A stretch of 64,000 bases of DNA, taken from an uncultured Poribacteria bacterium (lineage in GTDB: Bacteria; Poribacteria; WGA-4E; WGA-3G). Shown one piece after another: positions 9,801 to 17,559 of this stretch. The notes below the pieces were generated by a model that did no database searches, was not told the DNA's origin, and saw only the letters and a program-made list of their open reading frames with translations. The stretch is from positions 4,800,835-4,864,834 of the forward strand of contig OX638352.1 of assembly GCA_951813545.1 (NCBI GenBank), given 5' to 3'. Within the stretch, counting starts at the first letter, position 1. Each line of letters opens with the position of its first letter. Made by a program: the position numbers and the translations under genes.

Positions 9801-10355
9801 AAAAATATCACCACAAGGAAAGGTGATCCTATGGCGGTGATTGGACTCGAGGATTTGGAGGGCATAACAGAGGTTGTTATTTTCCCAGAGGCGTACAAAA
9901 CCGCCGGTGATCTTGTTGAAGGCAGGGTCGTTTGGATTCGCGGGAAAGTCAATATCAATCAGAATAGCCGAAATCGAAAGTCCGAGAACGGTGAGACTCA
10001 AATAGAAGATCGCCAGATACAGGCAGATCGAGTCATAGATATTGACGCTGTCCCTGTACAGCAAACATCTGCGCTTGAGGTGACGATTCCGGAATCCGAT
10101 ATTGAAAATGTCGAGAAATTGGAAAGGCTTCAGAAGATAGCACGGGCAAACAAGGGTGATCTGGACTTAATTTTACGACTTATGAGTCCGAGTTATGGTG
10201 AAGTCATCGCGAGATGTGACAAGGCATATAGTATAACGGACGCGCCAACTGTCATTGAACAGGTTGAAGGTTTGTTCGGTGAGAATTGTATCAAGCCAAG
10301 CAATCGTACAATTCGAGGAAATAAAAGTCGCACTTCACAGATGGATTTTGTTTAG
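6828..10355 (+). CDS. dnaE: DNA polymerase III subunit alpha
   Basis: The replicative C-family DNA polymerase, 1175 residues, close to the usual DnaE1 length. Start ATG 6828 is preceded by GGAGGA at 6819-6824; the upstream TTG at 6801 is less likely. The PHP domain opens VHLHNHSEYSMLDG and continues with ALTDHGNM, GCEAYVAP and GTNDCHYL, so its metal-binding His/Asp/Glu set looks complete, unlike E. coli DnaE. The polymerase palm has PDIDIDF (acidic pair near residues 398-400) and KFDSLGL (third aspartate near 548). Helix-hairpin-helix and OB-fold regions follow (VDVAGMITEV near 985). There is no intein. It is followed 59 bases later by an unrelated reductase gene. Confidence 0.97.
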   Translation: MATEFVHLHNHSEYSMLDGACRIEAMVDWAVENSAPAVALTDHGNMFGAWELYAKAKEAGVNPIVGCEAYVAPGDRRTRGKEQGSPYHLTLLAEDATGYQNLLKLISRGYTEGFYSRPRIDMEILREHRDGIIALTGCIQGQVPQLLSSSRREEGIQHFKTLMEIMGERNLYVEVQNHHIDKELEAYPIMVQLAKEFNLPLVGTNDCHYLRKSDHGMHDVLLCIQTKKTVNDQQRLRFDNQFYFKSVDEMREVLKDYPPEAITNTLEIANRCNLELDYGESVMPKYEVPEGHTNDSYLRELCYQGLKEKCGELSEEIRQRLDYELDIINKTGYPGYFLIVWDYVKYAHKQGYPLSARGSAASSLVLYALDVITFNPMDYDCLFERFLNLERISPPDIDIDFADRAREHVIDYLVKKYGEDSVGKVATFATLGAKAAIKDVGRALEMPLEDVEKLTELIPSIPGITLDEALGEVPEFQALAERPENRELMDLSKAVEGTKRHVSCHASAIVVSNGPLTNYVPLFKDKHDQVASQFEGKTVEGVGIVKFDSLGLRSLTETYDCLQMIKTNHGKDIKLEEIPFDDKKTYSLISEGLIAGLFQLEGSAGMYRVVMQLKPDNFEEFSAIPALYRPGPIESGMMQQFIDRKNGLQKVEYLHELLENALKNTYGVCIYQEQVMQIARDMAGFTLGEADILRDAMGKKKVDLLKEQRPKFIKGATEKGVHADEAAEIYDLLEPFGGYAFNKSHTVAYSMLAYHMAYLKTYYPHEFMAAMMTGEAGNSAKITRYRAECKKLADFLDVEINLLPPDVNTSNREFKVDGNDVCFGLVAVKGVGDGAIDAIVEARKKGGSFTSLQDFCERVDIKQLNKRAVESLVMSGAFDSLEGHRAQHVASLENIMKVAQNAQAERDRGQMSLFGEGEEAPAVTVTLAEVSEYEPLERLMLEKEQLGFYVSGHPLEEYSDIIENYTSASTQTLAAYRIDSEVDVAGMITEVKNITTRKGDPMAVIGLEDLEGITEVVIFPEAYKTAGDLVEGRVVWIRGKVNINQNSRNRKSENGETQIEDRQIQADRVIDIDAVPVQQTSALEVTIPESDIENVEKLERLQKIARANKGDLDLILRLMSPSYGEVIARCDKAYSITDAPTVIEQVEGLFGENCIKPSNRTIRGNKSRTSQMDFV

Positions 10356-10414
10356 TTCTTATTGGGTGAGGTCCTGTGCCTTAGCCCACCAACACTGAAG
10401 GAATTTTGCTCATT

Positions 10415-11236
10415 ATGCAGTACCGCACACTCGGTAAAACAGGACTCAGCGTGTCAGAAATTGGATATGGTGGTGGCAGGGTCCGCCCAGAGCATGATGA
10501 AACATCGCTCGTTAAGATGCTCCATTACGCTCTGGATTGTGGTCTCAACTATCTCGATACCGCCCCCGATTATGGTGGCGGCTACAGCGAAACGGTTATC
10601 GGCAAGGCAATCGTTGGAAGGCGTGAATCGTGCATCATCGCTACGAAGACGGAAGCATACGACTCGGATGGTATTGCCGCTGATGTAGAGGGTAGTCTGC
10701 AACGTCTCGGCACCGACTATATTGATGTGCTACAGTTTCACGGCGGATGGTTCTATGCGGAGGATACGGAACTGATTCTGAACGGTGGTGGATTGGCAGC
10801 GTATCTCAAACTGAAGCAAGAGGGTAAGGTTCGATTCATCGGCTTCTCTGCAGACGGTCCCTCAGGTGGTGTAGAACAATTTATTGCTACCGGCGAGTTT
10901 GACATGATGCAGACCCACTACAACCTGATGTACCAGAGCACCTGCGATGCGTTTGGCAGGCGCGGGATTATCCCCGATGCTGTCGCGCAAGAGATGGGTA
11001 TTGTGTTAATGCGATCTACCACCAGTAATGCCTACCAGAATCTCATGAAACACTGCTTTCCTAACGAGATGGCAAATGTTGATGTGGACAGCTTTTTGCT
11101 CAACTATTCTCTTTCAAACCCGATGGTGAACGTTGCGTTGATGAGCCTGCAAAGTGTTGATGATGTGGATTGGACAAATGCTGTGTCGGACAATGTAGAC
11201 GCACGGTTAGATTTGCGAGTAGTTCATGGACGATAG
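10415..11236 (+). CDS. Aldo/keto reductase
   Basis: A 273-residue NAD(P)H-dependent oxidoreductase of the AKR superfamily, acting in the cytoplasm on carbonyl or sugar-type substrates. The TIM-barrel start MQYRTLGKTGLSVSEIGYG is typical. The catalytic tetrad is present: Asp48 and Tyr53 (LDTAPDYG), Lys78 (IATK) and His109 (LQFHGG). ATG 10415 is preferred because GAAGGA lies about 11 bases upstream; the TTG at 10406 is in frame. The protein is a little shorter than usual at the C-terminal cofactor-binding end, though MRSTTSNAYQNL may correspond to the phosphate-binding region. Substrate unknown. Confidence 0.88.
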   Translation: MQYRTLGKTGLSVSEIGYGGGRVRPEHDETSLVKMLHYALDCGLNYLDTAPDYGGGYSETVIGKAIVGRRESCIIATKTEAYDSDGIAADVEGSLQRLGTDYIDVLQFHGGWFYAEDTELILNGGGLAAYLKLKQEGKVRFIGFSADGPSGGVEQFIATGEFDMMQTHYNLMYQSTCDAFGRRGIIPDAVAQEMGIVLMRSTTSNAYQNLMKHCFPNEMANVDVDSFLLNYSLSNPMVNVALMSLQSVDDVDWTNAVSDNVDARLDLRVVHGR

Positions 11237-11252
11237 CAGATGTAATCCTCGG

Positions 11253-11325
11253 TAGGTGCGGTTTCCAACCGCACCGGGCACCGCTAAGAAACTATTTTCG
11301 TAGGAGCGAGCTGTGCTCGCGACCG
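11253..11325. repeat. Two adjacent hairpin repeats (R2 and R3 families)
   Basis: GGTGCGGTT/AACCGCACC form a perfect 9-bp stem with a TCC loop at 11255-11275 (R2). Next comes GCGAGC/GCTCGC with loop TGT at 11306-11320, inside a GTAGGAGCGAGC...GCGACC unit (R3). R2 arms recur at 12029-12082. R3 sequence (reverse GCTCCTAC) recurs at 21797-21811 and 21865-21879. They lie between convergent genes and may also end transcription. Confidence 0.65.
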
Positions 11326-11341
11326 CCATCCCCTTATTCAA

Positions 11342-11749
11342 CTACGGTATTCTCGGTGGTCTCTCATCCACTGATGCCTGTTCCTTGCTTAACACCTCGA
11401 TGAGCCGATACTCGTACAATCCTACGTCTTGGATGTCTCCCTTGTACTCGTGAAGACTGACTTTCAGCGTCCAGATAAACCCCGGCTCAAAGTCAAATCT
11501 TCGTATGCCGTCGTAGAAAAAGAACCATTTCTGGCTTTCTTCATTAAATTCAAGGTAGCAATCTGATCCAGAAAAACTTGGACACTCTGTCCTATAGGGT
11601 CCGATTATTAATATCTCTGTATTCGCAGCACACCGTGAAATCCAAGAACCGGCGCACGGGTTCTTGAATTCCGAGTCGGATCCACATCCGATGGTGAGCA
11701 GTAGAAAGGCTAAGATGGTTGGAATTATCGGTTTGGTTGGGAACAGCAT
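11342..11749 (-). CDS. Small predicted lipoprotein of unknown function
   Basis: 135 residues. The N-terminus (TKPIIPTILAFLLLTIGC) is a lipoprotein signal with a lipobox LTIGC, so the mature protein would begin at Cys21-22 and be membrane-anchored. The mature part has several cysteines and aromatic residues (CAGSW, CYLEFNEESQKWFFFYDG, FEPGFIWTLKVS) suggesting a small beta-rich domain. An AGGAAAAG precedes the ATG at 11749. I do not recognise the family. It ends inside the hairpin-rich stretch at 11253-11341 without overlapping it. Confidence 0.65.
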   Translation of the reverse strand: MLFPTKPIIPTILAFLLLTIGCGSDSEFKNPCAGSWISRCAANTEILIIGPYRTECPSFSGSDCYLEFNEESQKWFFFYDGIRRFDFEPGFIWTLKVSLHEYKGDIQDVGLYEYRLIEVLSKEQASVDERPPRIP

Positions 11750-11785
11750 CTTTTCCTAAGTAATGTGCAGGCAAATTTAGGGCTA

Positions 11786-11985
11786 TCAATCAGTGATAAA
11801 GGAGATACTTTTAATCTCACCCGATCGGATAGTCAATTTTCCTTGAGGCTCTATGCTCCTTGCAATTTTCAACGCCTCTTCCAATCCTTTTTCTGCTGCG
11901 GTCTTCACGTCTTCCGGTTCTACGGCAACTTTGCCAATGTATACTTCGTCAATGAGTCCCTTAAAAGGTGAACGATTGATAATCA
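11786..11985 (-). pseudogene. Remnant of a LamG-domain protein, C-terminus only
   Basis: The minus-strand frame up to 11965 encodes FKGLIDEVYIGKVAVEPEDV and then a segment ending QGKLTIRSGEIKS. This matches the last 60 or so residues of the intact LamG protein at 55282-56097 (YKGILDEFMLFHRALSEDEI ... SGKLSTTWADIKDAR). No LamG body, signal peptide or plausible start remains. The frame continues upstream only through repeat R2 at 12029-12082, whose translation is unrelated. I read this as the tail of a decayed gene cut off by the repeat or an older deletion. Confidence 0.6.
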
Positions 11986-12028
11986 CTGGAATCTGTAATG
12001 AAAAATAGAGCGGGGAAGGAAAGGGTAC

Positions 12029-12082
12029 GGTGCGGTTAGAAATGCAGATCGCATTTGGGCGAGTACGCCGCAAAACCGCACC
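12029..12082. repeat. R2 hairpin repeat with long insert
   Basis: GGTGCGGTT (12029-12037) pairs perfectly with AACCGCACC (12074-12082), the same arms as at 11255-11275, here enclosing 36 bases. Inside, AAATGC (12040-12045) and GCATTT (12051-12056) form a nested stem. It borders the LamG remnant. Confidence 0.6.
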
Positions 12083-12103
12083 TACCATAGCTGGAAAGAT
12101 CGA

Positions 12104-14776
12104 TTAATCGGATAAGAAATTCCGAATGACGTAATCCAGAATCCCGCCGTGTTTGTAGTATTCTACCTCCACAGGTGAGTCAATTCTGATTAACAATTCG
12201 GTTGTCTGTGTCTCGCCGTTTGTCCGGACGATGTTCATTGTTGCCATCTGTCCCGGTTGGAGGTCGTCAGCAAATCCGGTAATGCTGATAATCTCGCTTC
12301 CGTCAAGGTTGAGAGTCTCAACATTTTCACCCGGTTTGAACTGCAACGGCAGGATACCCATACCGATGAGATTACTGCGGTGGATACGTTCAAAACTCTC
12401 TACGACGACAGCCTTGACTCCCAAAAGCTTGGGACCTTTTGCTGCCCAATCGCGTGAACTTCCCATGCCGTAGTCCTGTCCAGCGAAGATAACCGTTGAA
12501 ACTCCACTTTCATGGTAGTGGAGTGCTGCTTCGTAGAGGGTCGTCTGCGTTTCCTCTGGATACTGAACGGTAAATCCGCCTTCTATATCCGGTGTCATTA
12601 GGTTACGGACACGCCGGTTGGCAAAGGTGCCACGACTCATTACACGGTCGTTCCCGCGTCTGGAACCGTAGGTATTGAAATCTCGTGTCTCGACACCATG
12701 TTCTTGGAGATAGTGCCCTGCTGGACTGGCTGCGGCAATTGCCCCTGCCGGAGAGATGTGGTCAGTGGTGACGGAATTTCCGAAGATGCCAAGAACGCGC
12801 GCGTTCACGACATCCGAAATAGGGGCAGGTTCGCGCAAAAAGCCTTCAAAGAATGGGGGATGTTGGACGTACGTACTTCTCTCGTTCCACGGATAGAGGA
12901 CTCCAGTTGCACCAGCGAGTTCTTCCCATTCCGGTGCTTGATTGCCAATTGATTCATACATCTCTCGGAACGTTCGCCGGTCAACGGCTGCACCGATCAT
13001 CTCGGAAATCTCTTGGCGGGTGGGCCAAATATCCTTTAGGAAAACGGCTTCACCAGAATCGTTATGGCTCAGCGGTTCTGTCGTGAAGTCGATGTCGATG
13101 CGTCCAGCAATCCCGTACGCGACGACGAGTGGCGGTGACATGAGGAAATTAGCTTTTATCTCAGGATGCACGCGTGCTTCAAAATTCCGGTTACCACTCA
13201 AAACACTGGCAGTGACAAGGTTTTCTTCATCAATTGCCTCTTGGACGACATCATTCAGCGGTCCACTGTTACCTATACAGGTTGTGCAGCCGTAGCCTAC
13301 GACGTTGTAGCCAAGCTCTTCCAAGTAAGGCAACAAACCGGTGTTCTGTAGATATTCAGTTACAACACGTGAACCGGGTGCCAAACTCGTCTTGACGTAA
13401 TCCGGGACACGCAGCCCCTTTTCCACTGCCTTCTTAGCGAGCAGTCCGGCACCAATCATCACAGAGGGATTACTTGTGTTTGTGCAGCTCGTAATCGCGG
13501 AGATGACAACTGATCCATGCGTTATACCGTTGCCTTCGCTATCGCTTGCTGTGACACCAAATCCATCTTCCACCACGGGGCGTGAAAGAAGTTCGGTAAA
13601 AGTTTCTTTGACATCTGACAAGGCGATTCGATCTTGGGGGCGTTTTGGTCCGGCAATACTGGGTTCGATCTCAGCGAGATCAATTTCAATAACATCGGAG
13701 TATTCGACTTCTCCAAAGCGTGGGATACCGAAGATACCCTGCGCTTTGAGATAAGCCTCTACCATGTCAACATGCGACTCATCGCGACCGGTGAGACGGA
13801 GGTATCGCATCGTCTCTGCATCGGGTGGGAAGAATCCGATCGTCGCGCCGTATTCAGGACACATATTCGAGAGCGTTGCACGGTCAGGTAAGGAGAGTGC
13901 TTCTACACCTACCCCGAAGAATTCGACGAATTTATCGACGACTGCAGCGGCTCTGAGACGTTGCGTCACAGTTAGAACTAAATCTGTTGCGGTTACGCCC
14001 TCTTGGAGTTCGCCTTTCAGATGAACGCCGAGTACTTCAGGTGTCAGAATGTAAACCGGTTGTCCTAACATCGCGGCTTCCGCTTCAATACCGCCTACGC
14101 CCCACCCGACGATACCTAAACCGTTAATCATCGTGGTATGTGAGTCGGTGCCGACAACGGTATCTGGATAGGCGAGTGCGTCTTCTGTCATAACTACTTT
14201 CGCAAGGTACTCCAGATTTACCTGATGCACAATGCCGATAGACGGCGGGATGATATTGAATTTTTCAAATGCCTGCTGTCCCCATTTGAGGAATTCATAA
14301 CGCTCCTTGTTGCGTTCAAATTCCCGTTGCGTGTTGTACTGGAATGCGTTTTCTGAGCCATACGCATCGACCTGTATGGAGTGGTCAATGACTAAGTCAA
14401 CAGGGACAAGCGGTTCTATCATGCTGGCATCGCCACCGAGTTCAGCAACAGCGGAACGCATCGCTGCAATATCAACAACGAGCGGGACACCTGTGAAATC
14501 CTGGGCAACCACGCGCGCGGGTTTGAAGGGAATCTCCGAGGCTTTTGGGGAATGCGCGTTCCAATTTGCCAAATTCACAATATCGTCTTCTGTGATTTGG
14601 TGTCCATCGTAATTTCGCAATAAAGATTCAAGTAGAATTCGGAGGCTGACGGGTAAAGTGGTTATTGACCCGATACCGGCTTCTGTTAAGGCAGGAAGGG
14701 AATAATAATTACACGCGAATCCTTCGTTTTCAAGGGTTCGGTGTGTATTAAAGAGATTATGAGCAGGGTGGGGCAT
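12104..14776 (-). CDS. acnA: Aconitate hydratase A
   Basis: An 890-residue [4Fe-4S] enzyme interconverting citrate and isocitrate in the TCA cycle. The order of domains and the length match the AcnA/IRP1 type, with the swivel domain C-terminal. The cluster ligands are Cys431 (SCTNTSNPS) and Cys497/Cys500 (GYGCTTCIG). Other family signatures include TDSHTTMINGLG and GSSRDWAAKGPKLLGV. The ATG at 14776 has AAGGAG 8-9 bases upstream, and a promoter-like pair lies at 14812-14841. The gene is monocistronic here. Confidence 0.97.
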   Translation of the reverse strand: MPHPAHNLFNTHRTLENEGFACNYYSLPALTEAGIGSITTLPVSLRILLESLLRNYDGHQITEDDIVNLANWNAHSPKASEIPFKPARVVAQDFTGVPLVVDIAAMRSAVAELGGDASMIEPLVPVDLVIDHSIQVDAYGSENAFQYNTQREFERNKERYEFLKWGQQAFEKFNIIPPSIGIVHQVNLEYLAKVVMTEDALAYPDTVVGTDSHTTMINGLGIVGWGVGGIEAEAAMLGQPVYILTPEVLGVHLKGELQEGVTATDLVLTVTQRLRAAAVVDKFVEFFGVGVEALSLPDRATLSNMCPEYGATIGFFPPDAETMRYLRLTGRDESHVDMVEAYLKAQGIFGIPRFGEVEYSDVIEIDLAEIEPSIAGPKRPQDRIALSDVKETFTELLSRPVVEDGFGVTASDSEGNGITHGSVVISAITSCTNTSNPSVMIGAGLLAKKAVEKGLRVPDYVKTSLAPGSRVVTEYLQNTGLLPYLEELGYNVVGYGCTTCIGNSGPLNDVVQEAIDEENLVTASVLSGNRNFEARVHPEIKANFLMSPPLVVAYGIAGRIDIDFTTEPLSHNDSGEAVFLKDIWPTRQEISEMIGAAVDRRTFREMYESIGNQAPEWEELAGATGVLYPWNERSTYVQHPPFFEGFLREPAPISDVVNARVLGIFGNSVTTDHISPAGAIAAASPAGHYLQEHGVETRDFNTYGSRRGNDRVMSRGTFANRRVRNLMTPDIEGGFTVQYPEETQTTLYEAALHYHESGVSTVIFAGQDYGMGSSRDWAAKGPKLLGVKAVVVESFERIHRSNLIGMGILPLQFKPGENVETLNLDGSEIISITGFADDLQPGQMATMNIVRTNGETQTTELLIRIDSPVEVEYYKHGGILDYVIRNFLSD

Positions 14777-15194
14777 CTGCTAACTCCTTTTTATTGAAAT
14801 AATTTCTAATCATTTTACCACAAGTTAGCATTGGATTTCAATTGTTTTGAAGATAGAGGTATTCGGTTTTTAGCGACCCGCAACGTAGTGGTGAAAAAAC
14901 AACAAAAAATCAGATACCACAGAAAACCACAGGATTTTCAGGTTTCTCAAAATTGACGGAAAACCTAAGCTGTCAAAGGTCTGAGAAGCGATTTTGATAA
15001 ATTTCAAACATTTCATATCGGTCGCAATTCTGTGGTGAATTCGAGAGGTAATCGCGGCGTTTAAGGTGATAGCAGTCGAAGGCGTTAGCAACTTTGAGAG
15101 GTAAATAAGACGAAGATGTGAATTATAGATATACCATAAGTTAACTACCACAATGCGTATAGATATGGCGGATCGGAACGCGTCTATGTTTCTA
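14777..15194. other. Intergenic region upstream of acnA
   Basis: 418 bases. The acnA-proximal end carries its promoter. The rest (14842-15194) shows no convincing gene, RNA or repeat; a 93-codon frame there lacks a ribosome site and coding character. Confidence 0.5.
14812..14841 (-). promoter_or_regulatory. Sigma-70-like promoter for acnA
   Basis: Minus strand: TTGAAA (14841-14836), 18-base spacer, TAAAAT (14817-14812). Predicted transcription start about 14805, giving a leader of about 30 bases that holds the AAGGAG site. Confidence 0.65.
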
Positions 15195-17516
15195 TTATTT
15201 CTTTTGTTGGAGTTTCATAATTTCATCGAGTTGTTGGCGCGCATAAACGATAATGACATTTTCGGGGTAGTCGGTGATAAGCGTGGTGTACGTAGCAGCG
15301 GCGTTGTCGAAGTCGGTTTTTTGTCGATAAATTTCGGCAATGTTTACCAATGCCTTCGGGGCGATAAGGCTTTCTTGCGCAACGACCTGTTGGTATGCAT
15401 TGATTGCTTCAGGGTTTTTAGATTCGTCGCTATAGATATTACCGATGAGAAACCACAGATCGTCTACAATTGTGGCTTGTGGGTAGACTTCAAGTGTTCG
15501 CTCGCACTGCTGTAGTGCTGCTTCCATCTCCCCGTTTAAATAGAGTTGTACGGCTGTTGCATAATCTGTCAGCGGGATTTTAAGGTAATCTGAATGATTC
15601 TGAATAAGGACAATCCGTTCAAGCGCATCGTTTGTGAGTTGATCCGATTTTGAAATCCTGATGACTTCGTTGTACGCCTTGCTGGCTTGGTCGAAGTCTG
15701 CAGAGAAGAAATAGGAATCGCCAATCAGCTTGTGGGCAGTGGCTCGGAAGCGATTGGTCCGGTTGGCAATCGCTTCAAGCACTTCTCTCGCAAGCGTATA
15801 GCGTTTCAGTAGAATATGGCATTCCGCCAACCCCAGTTGTGCTTCTACCAATTGGGTCGTAACCAAGCGTTGCGTGAGCAAGGATTGAAAAGTCTTTTGT
15901 GCCACTTTCGGTGCGCGGATGCCGTGCAATTGCAGCTGTCCTAACAGTAGCCTGTTTTTAACGGAAGCCTCACGGCTTTTAACGAGTTCCTCCAAAAGCG
16001 CGACGGCATCATCCCAGTGCTCCATTTTCCGATAAAGCACCGCGAGATCGGAACGGGCATCTCTGATACGTTTCTTATCTGTGGATCCTGTTATCAGTGC
16101 CTTGTAGAAATCAACGGCTCGTGGACTTTCGTTGCGTTCCAGGACCTGTGCATACTTTATGAGTGCCGTGTCGATGCGAGTTGGCTGGCTTCGATGCAGC
16201 TGCGTAAACGTTTCAAGTGCTTGTGGCACTTTCCCAGCATAGAAAAGGAGTTCACCCAAAGTCATGACAACGTTCGGATCATAAGGTTTTTGCGACTGTT
16301 GCTTTTGAAGTTGAGCAATAAGTTTCCCCTGCAGAGATTTGTGCTGTACACCTTCATAAATTTCAAGCATAGCACTCCAGATCGCGTCCCGCGGATTCTC
16401 AGCAAGCCCAATCTGTTGCAATGCGTCAATGTAGACCGAGGCGGCTTGTTCAATTTGTCCTTGAATTTTATACGCCGCTGCTAACTGTGTATAGAGGTAG
16501 CTGTCCTGCGGACTCAATCGGATAGCTTGCCGATACGATTCGATTGCCTCTGGATACATTTTATGGGAAAGGTAAATTGTCCCAAGTTGTTGGTGTCGTT
16601 CTCCTTGATTCGTTTGATCCGCTACAAGTCTTTTCCATTCGGTGACTGCTTGGGCAGTTCTGCCAGTCTCTGCATAGAGTGCGCCTAATTTCTTGCGGAG
16701 ATTCGCATTGGTAGGGTCGCGTTCAATCGCCTTGCGATAAAGTTCGAGTGCTTTTGGATAAGCATTCTGTTGTTGGTAAAGTTCAGCTAATTGCTCTAAT
16801 AAAGTCGTATCGTCCGGAAACTGTTGCATCCGCTCTTGAATCAGTTTTTCAGCGTCTGCATAGCGTTGATTCGTAATATAAAGTTGGATAAGCCGAGTGA
16901 CCGCGCTTGTGCGATAGGGTGAACTTCGGAAGTTGTCAAGAAAATGCTTGTAACTCTCTATTGCTTCCTCGGATCTACCCTCTGTCTGTTGATATTGTCC
17001 AACGAGATAGGCAGCCGTGGCAGCGGCAGTCGTGTCGGGGTGTTGCTTGAGAATCTGCTTGCACTGCATGATCGCCTCTTTAAACTGATAGCGCTGCCAG
17101 TAGAGACTTCCCAATCGATGAACTGCTTGTGTAGCATAGGAACCGTTCGGATTTTCGTCAATAATCTCTTTAAAGACGCGTTGCGCTGCAGGGTCCTCAC
17201 CGATTTTGGAATAACTCTGTCCGAGCATCAATCGGATTGAGTCTTTTTGGCTTTGTCGAAGGGGCGTAAAGGTATCAGCATTTTTTGGGATACCATTCTC
17301 AAGCAATTCCTCATACATCTTAATCGCTTCAGCGTACCGACGTTCGTGGTAGTGGTCGTGTGCAGCTTCAATTGGGTCTGATATCGGAAACGCCCTTGAA
17401 GTGCTTGGCGCGTTCTGAGCTTGGGCAAAGGTGTATGAATTATTTCCAATCGTAATAAGGAATAACAGCGTTAGAATACAAAGAAAGATGACTCGTTGTT
17501 GCATTGTAGTGTCCAT
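15195..17516 (-). CDS. Exported TPR-repeat protein (773 aa)
   Basis: Starts with a signal peptide (VIFLCILTLLFLITIGNNSY then FAQAQ) and continues as TPR repeats almost to the end. Clear units include YPKALELYRKAIERDPTNA, YPEAIESYRQAIRLSPQDS and FDQASKAYNEVIRISKSDQ. The C-terminal units (EAINAYQQVVAQE, NAAATYTTLITDYPEN) resemble BamD/YbgF-like outer-membrane-associated TPR proteins. It is probably periplasmic and scaffolds other proteins. No strong ribosome site precedes either Met1 or Met5. It is the last gene of a likely operon behind the cyclase gene, 43 bases upstream. Confidence 0.85.
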   Translation of the reverse strand: MDTTMQQRVIFLCILTLLFLITIGNNSYTFAQAQNAPSTSRAFPISDPIEAAHDHYHERRYAEAIKMYEELLENGIPKNADTFTPLRQSQKDSIRLMLGQSYSKIGEDPAAQRVFKEIIDENPNGSYATQAVHRLGSLYWQRYQFKEAIMQCKQILKQHPDTTAAATAAYLVGQYQQTEGRSEEAIESYKHFLDNFRSSPYRTSAVTRLIQLYITNQRYADAEKLIQERMQQFPDDTTLLEQLAELYQQQNAYPKALELYRKAIERDPTNANLRKKLGALYAETGRTAQAVTEWKRLVADQTNQGERHQQLGTIYLSHKMYPEAIESYRQAIRLSPQDSYLYTQLAAAYKIQGQIEQAASVYIDALQQIGLAENPRDAIWSAMLEIYEGVQHKSLQGKLIAQLQKQQSQKPYDPNVVMTLGELLFYAGKVPQALETFTQLHRSQPTRIDTALIKYAQVLERNESPRAVDFYKALITGSTDKKRIRDARSDLAVLYRKMEHWDDAVALLEELVKSREASVKNRLLLGQLQLHGIRAPKVAQKTFQSLLTQRLVTTQLVEAQLGLAECHILLKRYTLAREVLEAIANRTNRFRATAHKLIGDSYFFSADFDQASKAYNEVIRISKSDQLTNDALERIVLIQNHSDYLKIPLTDYATAVQLYLNGEMEAALQQCERTLEVYPQATIVDDLWFLIGNIYSDESKNPEAINAYQQVVAQESLIAPKALVNIAEIYRQKTDFDNAAATYTTLITDYPENVIIVYARQQLDEIMKLQQKK

Positions 17517-17559
17517 TTTTTTCGTGTTGTATTTTGTTCTATAAGTTTCTATGCCTTTA

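Noticed and set aside
14870..15151. 93-codon minus-strand frame upstream of acnA
   Set aside because: No ribosome site, poor coding character, and the sequence looks like non-coding repeat-like DNA.
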